The position numbers and the translations under genes were made by a program. From assembly GCA_046233135.1 (NCBI GenBank), contig JBJXHN010000004.1:1-64000 (forward strand): a stretch of DNA of 64,000 nt. Reading direction: 5' to 3'. This DNA comes from JBJXHN01 sp046233135 (GTDB lineage Bacteria > Pseudomonadota > Alphaproteobacteria > Rhodospirillales > Rhodospirillaceae). This document shows, one piece after another, positions 19,701 to 27,478 of the stretch (position 1 is its first letter; each line of letters starts with the position of its first letter). The notes below the pieces were generated by a model. That model saw nothing but the letters and a program-made list of their open reading frames with translations, was not told the DNA's origin and did no database searches.

Positions 19701-21310
19701 TTCATTGGCGTGTTCAGATATCCGAAAGTCGGATATCCGGTTCTGGCCATCGGCAAGGGGGCAACGGGCGACTGAACGGAATCCAGGCGTATGGTTCGGT
19801 ACACTTTGGAAAAGATCCACGGCTTTTCCGAATAATGACGCTCGTGGCCTGGGGGAATCGCATAAGGGTCGGCGAGAATATAATCCATGGCCGCCACGCC
19901 GGATGTCGCGCCATACCCTAGCCAGGCGACCTGGACCGGTGCTGGCTTGTGCGCAAAAACGCTGACCCGGTTATCGGCCGTATGGCCGGACAGGTCGACA
20001 AGGACATCAATCCTGTCTTCCCGGATCATTTCGGCGAGACGGGCGTCTGGAATGGTTCGGATCTCTCTCCACTGGTCGGCCAGATCCTTTAAGCGTCGTG
20101 TCACATTGTCCCTGGTCACACCTTGGGAATAACAGGTCACATGAACCCGAGTGCGGTCGTGATGGGCAAGGACCGGTTCAAAAAAGGCGGCAACGGGGTG
20201 ATTGTTGAAATCTCCCGAGACATATCCGATGCGGATGACCTTCGCCGCAGAAGGGGGAGGGACAGGGGGATGGGGTGCCGCGACCTGCGGCGCAAGGCGC
20301 ACATGTTCTGCATGCAGCATCGCGTTGTCGGGCCAATCGGCGTAGCAGAGCGCAAAGAGGTAGTTTGATTTGAAGAGCTGGATCGCCGGCCCGAGGGCAA
20401 TGTTGCGTCGGAAGGCTTCGATGCAACGATCCGTCGGACCTTCAGTCCAAAGCATGCGGATCGCGTAATTGTCCCGCAGCCAGGGGTCTTCAGGGTCGAT
20501 GCGGATCGCGCGCTCGAAAGTCCGCACCGCGTCGGGGAAGGGCTGTCTGGCGGCCAGGGCGCACAATGTCGCGGTGTCGGCGGGGGCGATCATCAAGGCG
20601 CGCCGCAAGCAGGCTGCGCCAGCCTGCTTGTTTCCTCGTCCGTCGTACATGCTGGCCAGCAGCCGCAGCAGGCTGATGGATTGAGGGGCGAGCGTTCGCA
20701 CGGTCCGTGTCGCGATCCGGAAGGCGTCGTCATTGTGCCCCAGGTCGCCAAGCAGTTTTACCAGAAGCTCCAGCGTCGGGATGTCGGTGGGATCCAGCGC
20801 CACGGCATGCCGGCAAAGGCTCAAGGCTGTTTCCGGCCAGCCGGCCTTATCGACCAGCATTGCCTGTTCGCGGCGGAAGGGGGCGTGGTTCGGCCAAAGG
20901 CGAACGGCTCTTTCGTTTGCCCGGCGGGCCGCATCCACGTCTTGTCCGGCAAAACAGCAGGACGCGAGCAAGGACCATCGGGCCGGTTCGTCCGGAACCA
21001 GACAAAGCAGTCTGCGGGCGTGCTCGACCGCCTGGCCGGCATGGCCCGTATCCCGCAGGACCCGGACGAGGGCGTGCCGCGCGAGAACATGGGCCGGCGC
21101 CAGGCGGACTGCGGCTTGCAAAAGGATGCGGGCCGATTTCAGCCACCGCCGGTCTAGGGCAATCAGACCGCCGAGATAGAGGGCGTCAAATTGATCCGGA
21201 TGCTGACCCAGAATGGTCCGGTACAGGGAAAAGGCTTCGTTCAGGCGGTGGGCGCGATGAAGGGAGACCGCGCGCTCCAGGAGATCGTGAACCATGGGAT
21301 GTTGGCTCAA
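16724..21310 (-). CDS. Tandem TPR / O-GlcNAc-transferase (SPINDLY-type) protein with two catalytic units
   Basis: The 1528-aa cytosolic glycosyltransferase (Glyco_transf_41, GT41) is built as two consecutive TPR-plus-catalytic units. TPR block 1 spans ~1-340 and catalytic unit 1 ~355-710; TPR block 2 spans ~760-1140 and catalytic unit 2 ~1165-1528. Both units carry GYVSGD, VDLSGHT/VDISGHT, LDPFPHNGGTTTF and TLWxGxP. Both also keep the lysine equivalent to the OGT catalytic Lys (NTPMKITP and NAFVKVEP). Unit 1 has the usual NHP after GYVSGDF, while unit 2 has DHA. GT41 enzymes add sugars to Ser/Thr of proteins; flagellin or surface proteins are plausible acceptors here. The start overlaps the upstream aminotransferase stop by 4 bp. 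Base composition is visibly less GC-rich than its neighbours, hinting at transfer. Confidence 0.9.
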   Translation of the reverse strand: MSQHPMVHDLLERAVSLHRAHRLNEAFSLYRTILGQHPDQFDALYLGGLIALDRRWLKSARILLQAAVRLAPAHVLARHALVRVLRDTGHAGQAVEHARRLLCLVPDEPARWSLLASCCFAGQDVDAARRANERAVRLWPNHAPFRREQAMLVDKAGWPETALSLCRHAVALDPTDIPTLELLVKLLGDLGHNDDAFRIATRTVRTLAPQSISLLRLLASMYDGRGNKQAGAACLRRALMIAPADTATLCALAARQPFPDAVRTFERAIRIDPEDPWLRDNYAIRMLWTEGPTDRCIEAFRRNIALGPAIQLFKSNYLFALCYADWPDNAMLHAEHVRLAPQVAAPHPPVPPPSAAKVIRIGYVSGDFNNHPVAAFFEPVLAHHDRTRVHVTCYSQGVTRDNVTRRLKDLADQWREIRTIPDARLAEMIREDRIDVLVDLSGHTADNRVSVFAHKPAPVQVAWLGYGATSGVAAMDYILADPYAIPPGHERHYSEKPWIFSKVYRTIRLDSVQSPVAPLPMARTGYPTFGYLNTPMKITPSMVSTWSSLLGRWPSAKMFFFADGSKRNHIARQFADHGIPESRLIFSPHLPYDRFVKVISERIDLSLDPFPHNGGTTTFQTLWMGVPVLTLAGERFVSRFGLSILTTLGLPELITTSAEEYSDRAIALVSNPAKLAGIRAELRSRLESSPFLDHDRFTRELEDAFFRMHNDAAREAFTQAAPSSMVPAPRKTDEDPIKPMVPLRESLLLAVNHQNHGRLEDAEHVYNRILAEHPTHAGTLYIAGMLAKERGQTDLALRRLHEAFRFGYQSGEIAYEYGRLCLEQGLLPHAVQALEAASQQLPENAEIAFRLGDAQQQSGNRKEATQAYRRVLDLDPGNTNARFLLAQALSSLGRPEEALCHLKVLAALVPDQEPVATMTAAILYSLGRVKEGLPAARKAARLAPQNTSVQRNLAVMLQACGHFEEAMRRHRQRLLLDPASETVLREMGMTAESLGDLDTAIACLRRTIRMSPHHADLWNYLGLCLCNRGRLQEGQDAYRTALQLDPAYASAWSGLANILSADNAIPLHKRAIRLLPGFVEAWNNLAGSYRRAGETQACIEAYRQALKIAPDHAAIHSNMLLCLCYADGISPRDLMEEHCQWADRFEAPLLAKTAGKTFANDRSTDRILRIGYVSGDYCDHAAAFFIAPLLEAHNRSRVHVTCYAQVPNPDGVTEYLRQRADAWVNAVPLSDEALAARIEQDRIDILVDISGHTGRNRLQVFARKPAPIQCTWLGYASTTGMRAIDYQLVDRWAVPAGGEQYYTEAIWRLPRTYRTFQWLVTTPDIAPPPMATRGYPTFGSLNAFVKVEPHVVALWSRLLHRVPTARLLVIGYFSAQQVLKAFGAHGIGPERLELLERMSLRPFLAATSERVDLALDPFPHNGGTTTFHTLWSGIPLLTIEGDRFTSRLGTAILDTLGLPQLIAQSSEDFLDRAVALVSAPDTLAEIRASLRERMRQSPFLDYPGFARDMEDAYRAMWQKWLRGESPKT

Positions 21311-22437
21311 TGGTCGAAAAAGGCGCGGACCGCCCGGATGACCCTGTCAACCTGATCATCCCGCAGGTGGGGGCCGATCGGCAGGCTCAGGGTTTCCGCC
21401 GCCATGCGTTCCGCTTGCGGGAAAGCGCCTTCACCGTATCCTAGCGCGGCATAGGCCTGCTGGCGATGGGGCGGAATGGGATAGTGGATCTGGGTCTGGA
21501 TGCCGGCGGCGGTCAGTTGGTCTCGCAAGGCATCGCGGCGGGGCGTGAATACCGGAAACAGATGCCAGGCCGGTCGGGCGCGCGGATCCACGGCCAGCAG
21601 GCGCAGGCCATCCGGTCCGTCCAGGTCTTCCAGCCCCTCGCGATAGTGCCGGGCAAGGACCATGCGCCGGTCGTTCCAGGCCGCGAGATGGGGCAGCTTG
21701 GCCGACAGGATCCGGGCTTGCAGGTCGTCCAGGCGGCTGTTGATGCCGGCTTCCGTATGGACATATTTCTCGGCCGAACCGTAGTTGCGCAGGCAGCGCA
21801 GACGCTCGGCGAGCAGCGGGTCGTCGGTGGTGACCGCCCCGCCGTCTCCCAGAGCGCCCAGGTTCTTGCCCGGATAAAAGCTCCAGCAGGCCGGCCCCAG
21901 GGCACCGACCGGTTTGTCGTTCCAGCAGGCTCCGTGGGCCTGGGCGGCATCTCCCAGGACCACCAGGCCATACCGTTCCGCCACGGCGGCAACGGCGTCC
22001 ATGTCTGCGGGATGGCCGAACAGGTGGACCGGCAGGATCGCCTGAGTCCGGGGCGTGACCGATGCGGCCAGCAGCGCGGGATCCAGGGCACCGCTGCGCG
22101 GATCCACATCCACAGGCACGGGGGTTGCGCCAGTCTGGCTGACCGCCAGCCATGTGGCGATGAAGGTCTGGGCGGGTACCAGCACTTCGTCCCCCGGACC
22201 GATGCCCAAGGCGCGCAACGACAGGTGCAGGGCATCCAGGCCATTGCCGAGTCCCACGCAATGGGCTGCGCCGACCCAGGCGGCGAAGGCTTCTTCAAAC
22301 CGCGCCACGCCCTCTCCCAGGACATACCAGCCGGATTCAAGCCCTTCGGTGATGGCTGCGTCGATTTCCGCTTTCAGGCTGCTGTAGGTCGCACCCACGT
22401 CCAGGAACGGGACGGGTAGGTCAAGGTGGGCAGACAT
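21307..22437 (-). CDS. DegT/DnrJ/EryC1/StrS sugar aminotransferase (FdtB-like)
   Basis: The 376-aa PLP-dependent aminotransferase of the sugar type has the Schiff-base lysine in FYPGKNLGALGDGG (near residue 190). Upstream are the PLP-binding VLGDAAQAHGA segment and FLDVGATYSSL at the N-terminus. Members transfer an amine from glutamate to a keto-sugar nucleotide. Directly upstream (45 bp) is an FdtA/QdtA-like ketoisomerase, and that pairing in characterised pathways makes dTDP-3-amino-3,6-dideoxyhexoses. The gene is translationally coupled (4-bp overlap) to the large O-GlcNAc-transferase-like gene. It therefore probably supplies the donor sugar's amine. Other keto-sugar substrates remain possible. 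Confidence 0.9.
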   Translation of the reverse strand: MSAHLDLPVPFLDVGATYSSLKAEIDAAITEGLESGWYVLGEGVARFEEAFAAWVGAAHCVGLGNGLDALHLSLRALGIGPGDEVLVPAQTFIATWLAVSQTGATPVPVDVDPRSGALDPALLAASVTPRTQAILPVHLFGHPADMDAVAAVAERYGLVVLGDAAQAHGACWNDKPVGALGPACWSFYPGKNLGALGDGGAVTTDDPLLAERLRCLRNYGSAEKYVHTEAGINSRLDDLQARILSAKLPHLAAWNDRRMVLARHYREGLEDLDGPDGLRLLAVDPRARPAWHLFPVFTPRRDALRDQLTAAGIQTQIHYPIPPHRQQAYAALGYGEGAFPQAERMAAETLSLPIGPHLRDDQVDRVIRAVRAFFDH

Positions 22438-22482
22438 GGCGGGCTCATCCTTGGCGGCAATGGGGCGGCGGGGGCGGCCAAA

Positions 22483-22899
22483 TCAGCCCTGGACTGCCGC
22501 GCGGAAGCTGTCGAAGTCACGATAATAGTCGCCCGAGTCGTATGGGGTCGAGACGAGACAAAGGCAGACGGCGCCGACGGAGAAATCGGTCAGCAGGCGC
22601 CAGATCATCGGCGGGACATAAAGGCCGCGATCCGGGCTGTCCAGGGTGACCGACAGGGTGTTGCCCATGCCGTCATCCAGATGGGCGTCGAAGCGGCCGG
22701 AAATGGCAATCATCACCTGATGGGTGGCTTTCAGGGCGTGTCCGGCCCGGGTCTGCTCGTCCGGAACGTCGTACAGATAGTAGACACGCTTGATGTCGAA
22801 CGGAATCTGGTCGTTGTTCTGAACAAATGTCAGATTGCCGCGACCGTCGGTCATCTTCGGGAACACGAGCTGCTGGGGGTGGAAGCCGGACTCGGTCAT
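22483..22899 (-). CDS. FdtA/QdtA-type sugar 3,4-ketoisomerase (cupin fold)
   Basis: The 138-aa RmlC-like cupin has FVQNNDQIPFDIKRVYYLYDVP, GHALKATHQ and LYVPPMIW; these match dTDP-4-keto-6-deoxyglucose 3,4-ketoisomerases. The start at 22899 is chosen over an upstream ATG because it has an AAAGG ribosome site at proper spacing and fits the family length. In well-studied relatives the core reads HAHK; here it reads HALK, so one of two active-site histidines is replaced by Leu. The gene begins an operon with the DegT aminotransferase and the GT41 protein. The probable role is converting a 4-keto to a 3-keto sugar nucleotide before amination, if the substitution is tolerated. Confidence 0.85.
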   Translation of the reverse strand: MTESGFHPQQLVFPKMTDGRGNLTFVQNNDQIPFDIKRVYYLYDVPDEQTRAGHALKATHQVMIAISGRFDAHLDDGMGNTLSVTLDSPDRGLYVPPMIWRLLTDFSVGAVCLCLVSTPYDSGDYYRDFDSFRAAVQG

Positions 22900-23110
22900 G
22901 AACAAACCCTTTCTGGAACGGCCTGTATGTAGACCACATTCCAGGACCCGCTCAAGCAGGGACGGGGGGATGGTCGGATGATCCCGCCAGGACGGACCGG
23001 TCGGGGATGATCGGCGGCTTGCATCCGGGGTGAAGCGCTGTAGGCTCTCGGCGGTTTTCAATGGCGGCGTCCGCCGGGCGCGGCTTCTTCAGGAAAAGGC
23101 GAGTACCCGC

Positions 23111-23560
23111 ATGACGGATGCGTCCCCCAAGCCCTCCCGTGGCGACCGGCCGATCTATACCGTGAACGTGGAAGCCGACGATCGCACGGTCCTGTTCCCT
23201 GCGGGCAAATTCCTGTCCCATTTGCTGGTCCATGCCTGGTCTGACGAGCGGGTCCAGCTGGATGCTGTCTTTACCTTCAATCAGGCCAAGGAACCGGCCT
23301 TGCTGGCGGAGCTGGACATAGAGGAAGCCCGCGACCTGTCCCGGGCCATCGTCGATGCCGTATTCCAGGGGCGCACCCAGCATGTGATCACGCCGCCGGA
23401 AACCCGGCTCGGCGTGGTCTTCAATCCCAACGGCTTCACCCTGGTTTTCGGCGAGGGGGATGCCGCCCGGGACCTGTTCATCGCTTCGCCCGCCATACTG
23501 CGTGTGGCCCAGGCCATGCTGCGGGCCGTGGACGCGCTGGAGGCGCCCCAGACCCACTGA
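23111..23560 (+). CDS. Conserved-looking protein of unknown function
   Basis: The 149-aa protein is not recognised. The start at 23111 (MTDASPKP) is preferred to the ATG at 23030 because AGGAAAAGG precedes it and the sequence before it looks non-coding. The protein is soluble, mildly acidic, without signal peptide or membrane segment. Visible patches include YTVNVEADDRTVLFPAGKF, FNQAKEPALLAELD and VVFNPNGFTLVF. It lies between the divergent ketoisomerase operon and the convergent FecR-domain gene, so context gives no function. Confidence 0.65.
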   Translation: MTDASPKPSRGDRPIYTVNVEADDRTVLFPAGKFLSHLLVHAWSDERVQLDAVFTFNQAKEPALLAELDIEEARDLSRAIVDAVFQGRTQHVITPPETRLGVVFNPNGFTLVFGEGDAARDLFIASPAILRVAQAMLRAVDALEAPQTH

Positions 23561-23601
23561 GACGACGAACCCGAACAACAACAGGTCGGGCCGAACGATG
23601 C

Positions 23602-24219
23602 CTATTCGAAGCTGACCGTGGCAAAGGCCCGGGCGGCTTTGGCCTCGGGCCACAGGCGGACGGCGGCGGGGGCGACATCGGCCGAGAGCACTGTGGTGCC
23701 TTCACCCGGTTCATCCAGGGTCACCGTGCCGGCGTTGTTGGTCACCGTCACCTCGCCGTCCAGCAACAGGATCCCCAGACCGCCGTCAATGGTGCCGCCC
23801 CAGACATCGGTGCCCCGGATGCCGATGGTGGCCACCGGGGTGGTGATGGTCAGGTCCTTGTGTCTGGCGCTGTCGCTGGCCAGGCGGAAAACCCCGGTGA
23901 ACAGGCTGAGTGTGCCCGACGACGTTTCCGGGGTCACCACCAGTTCGTCCAGGAGCATGGCGGCATTTTCGCCGAGGGTCAGGGTGGCGCCGTCACCCAG
24001 GATCACTTCCAGGCGGGCGTCCCGGCCGGTGGTCAGGGTTTCCCCCATGTACACGGGTGCATCCGGATGAAGCGCCCGGCGAACCGACTCCAGGCGGGCC
24101 GACGCATCCTCTTTCTGGCGGGAGACATCGCCGACGGAATCGGCAGCCCGGGCGGAAAGGCCGGAACAGGCGAGCAGGATCAGGGCAGACGTCGTCGCCC
24201 CCAGCACGGATCGGAACAT
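23602..24219 (-). CDS. Secreted FecR-domain protein
   Basis: The 205-aa protein has an N-terminal signal peptide (MFRSVLGATTSALILLACSG, cleavage probably after SARA). The start at 24219 is chosen because it begins this signal sequence. The FecR-type beta-rich domain is visible as VYMGETLTTGRDARLEVIL, GDGATLTLGENA and TPVATIGIRGTDVWGG. Classical FecR is a membrane anti-sigma regulator, but stand-alone periplasmic FecR domains like this one are common and mostly of unknown role. No sigma factor or TonB receptor is adjacent. It lies 65 bp downstream of rsmD on the same strand. Confidence 0.82.
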   Translation of the reverse strand: MFRSVLGATTSALILLACSGLSARAADSVGDVSRQKEDASARLESVRRALHPDAPVYMGETLTTGRDARLEVILGDGATLTLGENAAMLLDELVVTPETSSGTLSLFTGVFRLASDSARHKDLTITTPVATIGIRGTDVWGGTIDGGLGILLLDGEVTVTNNAGTVTLDEPGEGTTVLSADVAPAAVRLWPEAKAARAFATVSFE

Positions 24220-24284
24220 GGGTGCGTCCTTTGTGCGATTGCGGAGAAGGAGAGGCTCCACAATGGGAGCAAAGGACGCCGGTT

Positions 24285-24860
24285 TCAATTCCCGGAATGG
24301 ATGAGAATGGTGATGCGGGCCACACCATGGCGGCGTTCGTCAGCCACATTCCACCCTGCGGGCCAGGCCGGGGGCGGGCGCTTGGCCGGCGTTTCGACGC
24401 AGGCATAGGCACCGGGGGCGATCCATCCCGCCGCTCCAAGGGCGTCCAGGGCACGCGCCGCCGAATCGTCGGCATAGGGCGGATCCATGAAGATCAGTCC
24501 GGCGGGACCCTTGGCATCCACGGCCGGCGGGGACAGGGCATCGGCCCGCACCACTCTGGTTTCCGCCTCTGCCCGGCAGGTGGCGATGTTCTGGCGCAGC
24601 GCCTGCAGGGATGCGGGACCATTGTCCATGAACACCGCCCGGGGGGCTCCCCGCGACAGGGCTTCCAGTCCCAGGGCGCCGGAACCGGCGAAGACGTCGA
24701 GCACCGGCCGTTCTTCCAGCACGAAGCCGTCCTGGTTCTGGAAGCGGTGCATCAGCACGTTGAACAGGGCGGAGCGCGCCCGGTCCCCGGTGGGACGGAC
24801 GTCGCGGCCGGGGGGAACCGCCAGGATCATCCCCTTGAACCGTCCGGCGCCGATCCGCAT
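24285..24860 (-). CDS. rsmD: 16S rRNA (guanine(966)-N2)-methyltransferase RsmD
   Basis: The 191-aa class I methyltransferase has an N-terminal GRFKGMILAVPPGRDVRPTGDRARSALFN pattern (family hallmark RPTxDRxRxxLFN), SAM-binding LDVFAGSGALGLEALSRGA and catalytic MDPPYAD (N6/N2 DPPY motif). It methylates guanine 966 of 16S rRNA in the assembled 30S particle. Its start overlaps the pseudouridine synthase stop by one base (TGATG), so the RNA-modification genes form an operon. Confidence 0.95.
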   Translation of the reverse strand: MRIGAGRFKGMILAVPPGRDVRPTGDRARSALFNVLMHRFQNQDGFVLEERPVLDVFAGSGALGLEALSRGAPRAVFMDNGPASLQALRQNIATCRAEAETRVVRADALSPPAVDAKGPAGLIFMDPPYADDSAARALDALGAAGWIAPGAYACVETPAKRPPPAWPAGWNVADERRHGVARITILIHSGN

Positions 24861-25900
24861 CAGTCGCCCTGCCGCTTGGTCGGGCGCCGTGCGCCACCGG
24901 GCGATCCGCTGCGCGACCCGCCGCCGGGGCGACCACCGTTGCCGGGATGGCTGTTGCTCCCACCGCCGGGGCGGCTGTTGCTCCCACCGCCGGGACGGCT
25001 GTTGTTCCCACCGCCGGGACGGGTGTTGCCGCCAGCACCGCCGGAGCGGCTGCGGGCGCGGCCGCTGGGCCGTTCCTCGGCCTGACCCCGGCCAAGCTGT
25101 TCGCGCAGGACGCGGCCGGGCACCTCTTCCACGTCACCGGAGGGCAGGACCCCCAGCTGGAAAGGGCCATAGGCGACGCGGATCAGGCGGGACACGGGCA
25201 TGCCGAGGAACTCCATCACCTTGCGGATTTCCCGGTTCTTGCCTTCCCGCAGCGACACCGACAGCCAGGCATTGGCGCCCTGCTGGCGTTCCAGGCGGGC
25301 CTTGATGGGGCCATAGGACACGCCGTCCACGGTCACGCCCTGCTCCAGCTTGATCAGCCGTTCCGGGTCGGGTCTGCCGTTCACCCGCACCCGATAGCGG
25401 CGCAGCCAGCCCTTCGACGGATGTTCCAGCTGGCGGGCCAGTTCGCCGTCGTTGGTCAGCAGCAGCAGGCCTTCGCTGGTCAGGTCGAGGCGGCCGACGG
25501 AAATCACCCGGGGCAGGTGGTCTGGCAGCTTTTCGAAGACGGTGGCCCGGCCCTGGGGGTCCTTGTGGGTTGTCACCAGGCCGACGGGTTTGTGGTAGCG
25601 CCACAGGCGGGCCGGCTGCACGTCCGGCAGGGGCTGGCCGTTGACCAGGATCATGTCGCCCGGCGTCACAGTGACGGCCGGCGAGGACAGCACCTGGCCG
25701 TTCAGGGTGACCTTGCCGGCTTCCACCAGCCGTTCGGCCTCGCGGCGGGAACAGACGCCGGCGCGGGCGATCACCTTGGCCAGGCGTTCGCCGGCGGGGC
25801 CTTCCGCACCGGCACCCGTGCCGGCATCGGTATCCGCTGCGGTGTCGGTATCGGTGCCGGTCGCTTCCTCATCGGCGGGAGGGACGGGGGACTGGGTCAT
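24860..25900 (-). CDS. rluB: RsuA/RluB-family 23S rRNA pseudouridine synthase with repetitive Gly/Arg/Ser tail
   Basis: The 346-aa protein has an N-terminal acidic, Thr/Asp-rich stretch and an S4 RNA-binding domain (LAKVIARAGVCSRREAERLV, residues ~40-95). The synthase domain has catalytic Asp in GRLDLTSEGLLLLTNDG. The tail from about residue 275 is rich in Arg, Gly, Ser and Asn, with repeats of SRPGGGSN. RluB-type enzymes isomerise a uridine in 23S rRNA helix 89; RsuA acts on 16S, so specificity is inferred. The tail resembles RNA-binding RGG-like extensions seen in some members. Overlaps on both sides (ATGA with the upstream amidotransferase, TGATG with rsmD) indicate one operon. Confidence 0.9.
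   Translation of the reverse strand: MTQSPVPPADEEATGTDTDTAADTDAGTGAGAEGPAGERLAKVIARAGVCSRREAERLVEAGKVTLNGQVLSSPAVTVTPGDMILVNGQPLPDVQPARLWRYHKPVGLVTTHKDPQGRATVFEKLPDHLPRVISVGRLDLTSEGLLLLTNDGELARQLEHPSKGWLRRYRVRVNGRPDPERLIKLEQGVTVDGVSYGPIKARLERQQGANAWLSVSLREGKNREIRKVMEFLGMPVSRLIRVAYGPFQLGVLPSGDVEEVPGRVLREQLGRGQAEERPSGRARSRSGGAGGNTRPGGGNNSRPGGGSNSRPGGGSNSHPGNGGRPGGGSRSGSPGGARRPTKRQGD
24949..25020 (-). repeat. Coding minisatellite, three 24-bp units
   Basis: Three nearly identical 24-bp units (GGCTGTTGCTCCCACC... on the + strand) at 24949-24972, 24973-24996 and 24997-25020, plus a decayed fourth, encode SRPGGGSN-type repeats in the tail of the pseudouridine synthase. The unit length keeps the frame, so copy number may vary between strains. 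Confidence 0.85.
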
Positions 25901-26610
25901 CGGCAGGCCTCGATGAAAGCGGTGAACAGGGCAGCGTCACCGGCGCTGACGCTGTATTCGGGATGCCATTGCACCCCCAGGCAGAAGCGGCGGCCGGGGT
26001 CTTCGATGCCTTCGATCACCCCATCGGGGGCGACGGCGTCGACGATCACCGGTGCGGGCACGGAGGCCACGGCCTGGTGATGGGCGCTGTTGACCTCCAG
26101 CCGCTCCAGGCCGGTGATGCGGTGGAGCAGGCTGCCGGGCGTGACGGTCACCCCGTGCCCAGGCTCGGTGCGGGGGTTGGGCTGTTCGTGGGCCAGGCAG
26201 TCGGCGACGCTGTCGGGGATATGCTGGATCAGGGTGCCGCCCAGGGCCACCGCCAGCAGTTGCTGGCCGCCGCAGATCCCCAGCATCGGCATGTCCCGGT
26301 CCAGCGCGCCTTTGACCATGGCCAGTTCGAAGGCCGTGCGGCGCTGCTTCAGGACCACGGTTTCGTGGCGGGTCTCGGCGCCGAACAGGCTGGGGTCCAC
26401 ATCGAAGGCCCCGCCGGTGATCACCAGCCCGTCCAGGCGGTCCAGGTAGTCGCCCGCGATTTCGGCGTTGTGGGGCAGCACCACGGGCAGGCCGCCGGCC
26501 AGGGCGATGGAGTCGCAATAGTTATGGCGTATGGCGTACCAGGGCAGGGCGGAATAGCCGCCGCCGTTTTCTTCGCTGTCCGCTGTGATGCCGATGACGG
26601 GCCGCGACAT
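25897..26610 (-). CDS. Class I glutamine amidotransferase-like gamma-glutamyl hydrolase (PuuD-like)
   Basis: The 237-aa protein has the nucleophile Cys in GICGGQQLLAV. The His/Glu pair lies in VQWHPEY near the C-terminus, and the early segment reads VIGITADSEENGG. This is the peptidase C26 family, whose members include gamma-glutamyl-gamma-aminobutyrate hydrolase. It would release glutamate from a gamma-glutamyl amide. There are no other putrescine-degradation genes nearby, so the substrate is open. It is first in the operon with the pseudouridine synthase (4-bp overlap) and divergent from tadA. Confidence 0.85.
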   Translation of the reverse strand: MSRPVIGITADSEENGGGYSALPWYAIRHNYCDSIALAGGLPVVLPHNAEIAGDYLDRLDGLVITGGAFDVDPSLFGAETRHETVVLKQRRTAFELAMVKGALDRDMPMLGICGGQQLLAVALGGTLIQHIPDSVADCLAHEQPNPRTEPGHGVTVTPGSLLHRITGLERLEVNSAHHQAVASVPAPVIVDAVAPDGVIEGIEDPGRRFCLGVQWHPEYSVSAGDAALFTAFIEACR

Positions 26611-26894
26611 GGGACTGGATCTCCTTGGGGGTCTGCGGTTCGGGATAAGGGGCGGGGCTGATCGGAAAGGCGAGCGCCCGACCCATCCTTCACAGGAAAT
26701 GGTGTCTGGCTTCGGATCCCGCAGTCATGCTTTAACGCCTTGGGGAGTGACGCGGCGCGGGCGAACCGGCCACGGCATGGCGGGGGTAAGCCAGCGGACA
26801 CCGCGTCCGGCCCTCTCTGTAAGGCCTCCGTGCGTGCTTCGCAATGGGCGTGGCACACTCTTGGCGCATTCTCCGGCGTTTCGGGACTCCTTCC

Positions 26895-27374
26895 ATGGCC
26901 CCTTCGATCCCCGTGCATTGGCAAAACGCCGGTTCTGATCCCATGGGCCGCGCCCTGGACGAGGCCCGGGCGGCGGCGGCCCTGGGCGAGGTGCCGGTGG
27001 GGGCGGTGGTGACCGATGCGTCCGGCCGCGTCCTGGCCGTCGCCGCCAACCGCACGGAAACCGACCACGATCCGACCGCCCATGCCGAGATCCTGGCCCT
27101 GCGCCGGGCTGCGGCCCTGCGCGGCGAGGCCCGGCTGCCCGATTGCGACCTGTGGGTGACCCTGGAGCCCTGCGCCATGTGCGCCGCCGCCATCGCCCAC
27201 GCCCGCATCCGCCGGGTGCTGTTCGGTGCCTATGACCCCAAGGGCGGCGGCGTGGACCACGGCCCCCGGATCTTCACCCAGCCCACCATCCATCACCAGC
27301 CCGAAGTGATCGGCGGTCTGCGGGAACGGGAATCGGCCGAGCTGCTGCGCGCCTTCTTCCGCGAGCGGCGCTAG
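26895..27374 (+). CDS. tadA: tRNA-specific adenosine deaminase TadA
   Basis: The 159-aa zinc-dependent deaminase has zinc ligands and catalytic Glu in PTAHAEILAL and LEPCAMCAAAI, and VPVGAVV near the N-terminus. TadA converts adenosine 34 to inosine in tRNA-Arg(ACG), essential for decoding CGN codons. The start at 26895 is provisional; a start at 26943 (MGRALDEA) would also give a normal TadA, and the upstream ATG at 26844 adds an unlikely extension. It is divergent from the amidotransferase operon across a ~280-bp gap. Confidence 0.92.
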   Translation: MAPSIPVHWQNAGSDPMGRALDEARAAAALGEVPVGAVVTDASGRVLAVAANRTETDHDPTAHAEILALRRAAALRGEARLPDCDLWVTLEPCAMCAAAIAHARIRRVLFGAYDPKGGGVDHGPRIFTQPTIHHQPEVIGGLRERESAELLRAFFRERR

Positions 27375-27405
27375 GCGGGGAGGACAGGGATGCTGGAATA
27401 TCATG

Positions 27406-27433
27406 TTGCAATAATATACGTGAACTCTAATAT
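27406..27433 (+). promoter_or_regulatory. Probable promoter of the AhpD-like gene
   Basis: TTGCAA (27406-27411) and TAATAT (27428-27433), 16 bp apart, lie in a short strikingly AT-rich patch 45 bp before the AhpD-like start. The flanking ATAT-rich half-sites could also be an operator. Confidence 0.5.
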
Positions 27434-27478
27434 ATTGCCTGTCCGAGAGACGGAACCCAAACCGGAAGGAGACAGGCG

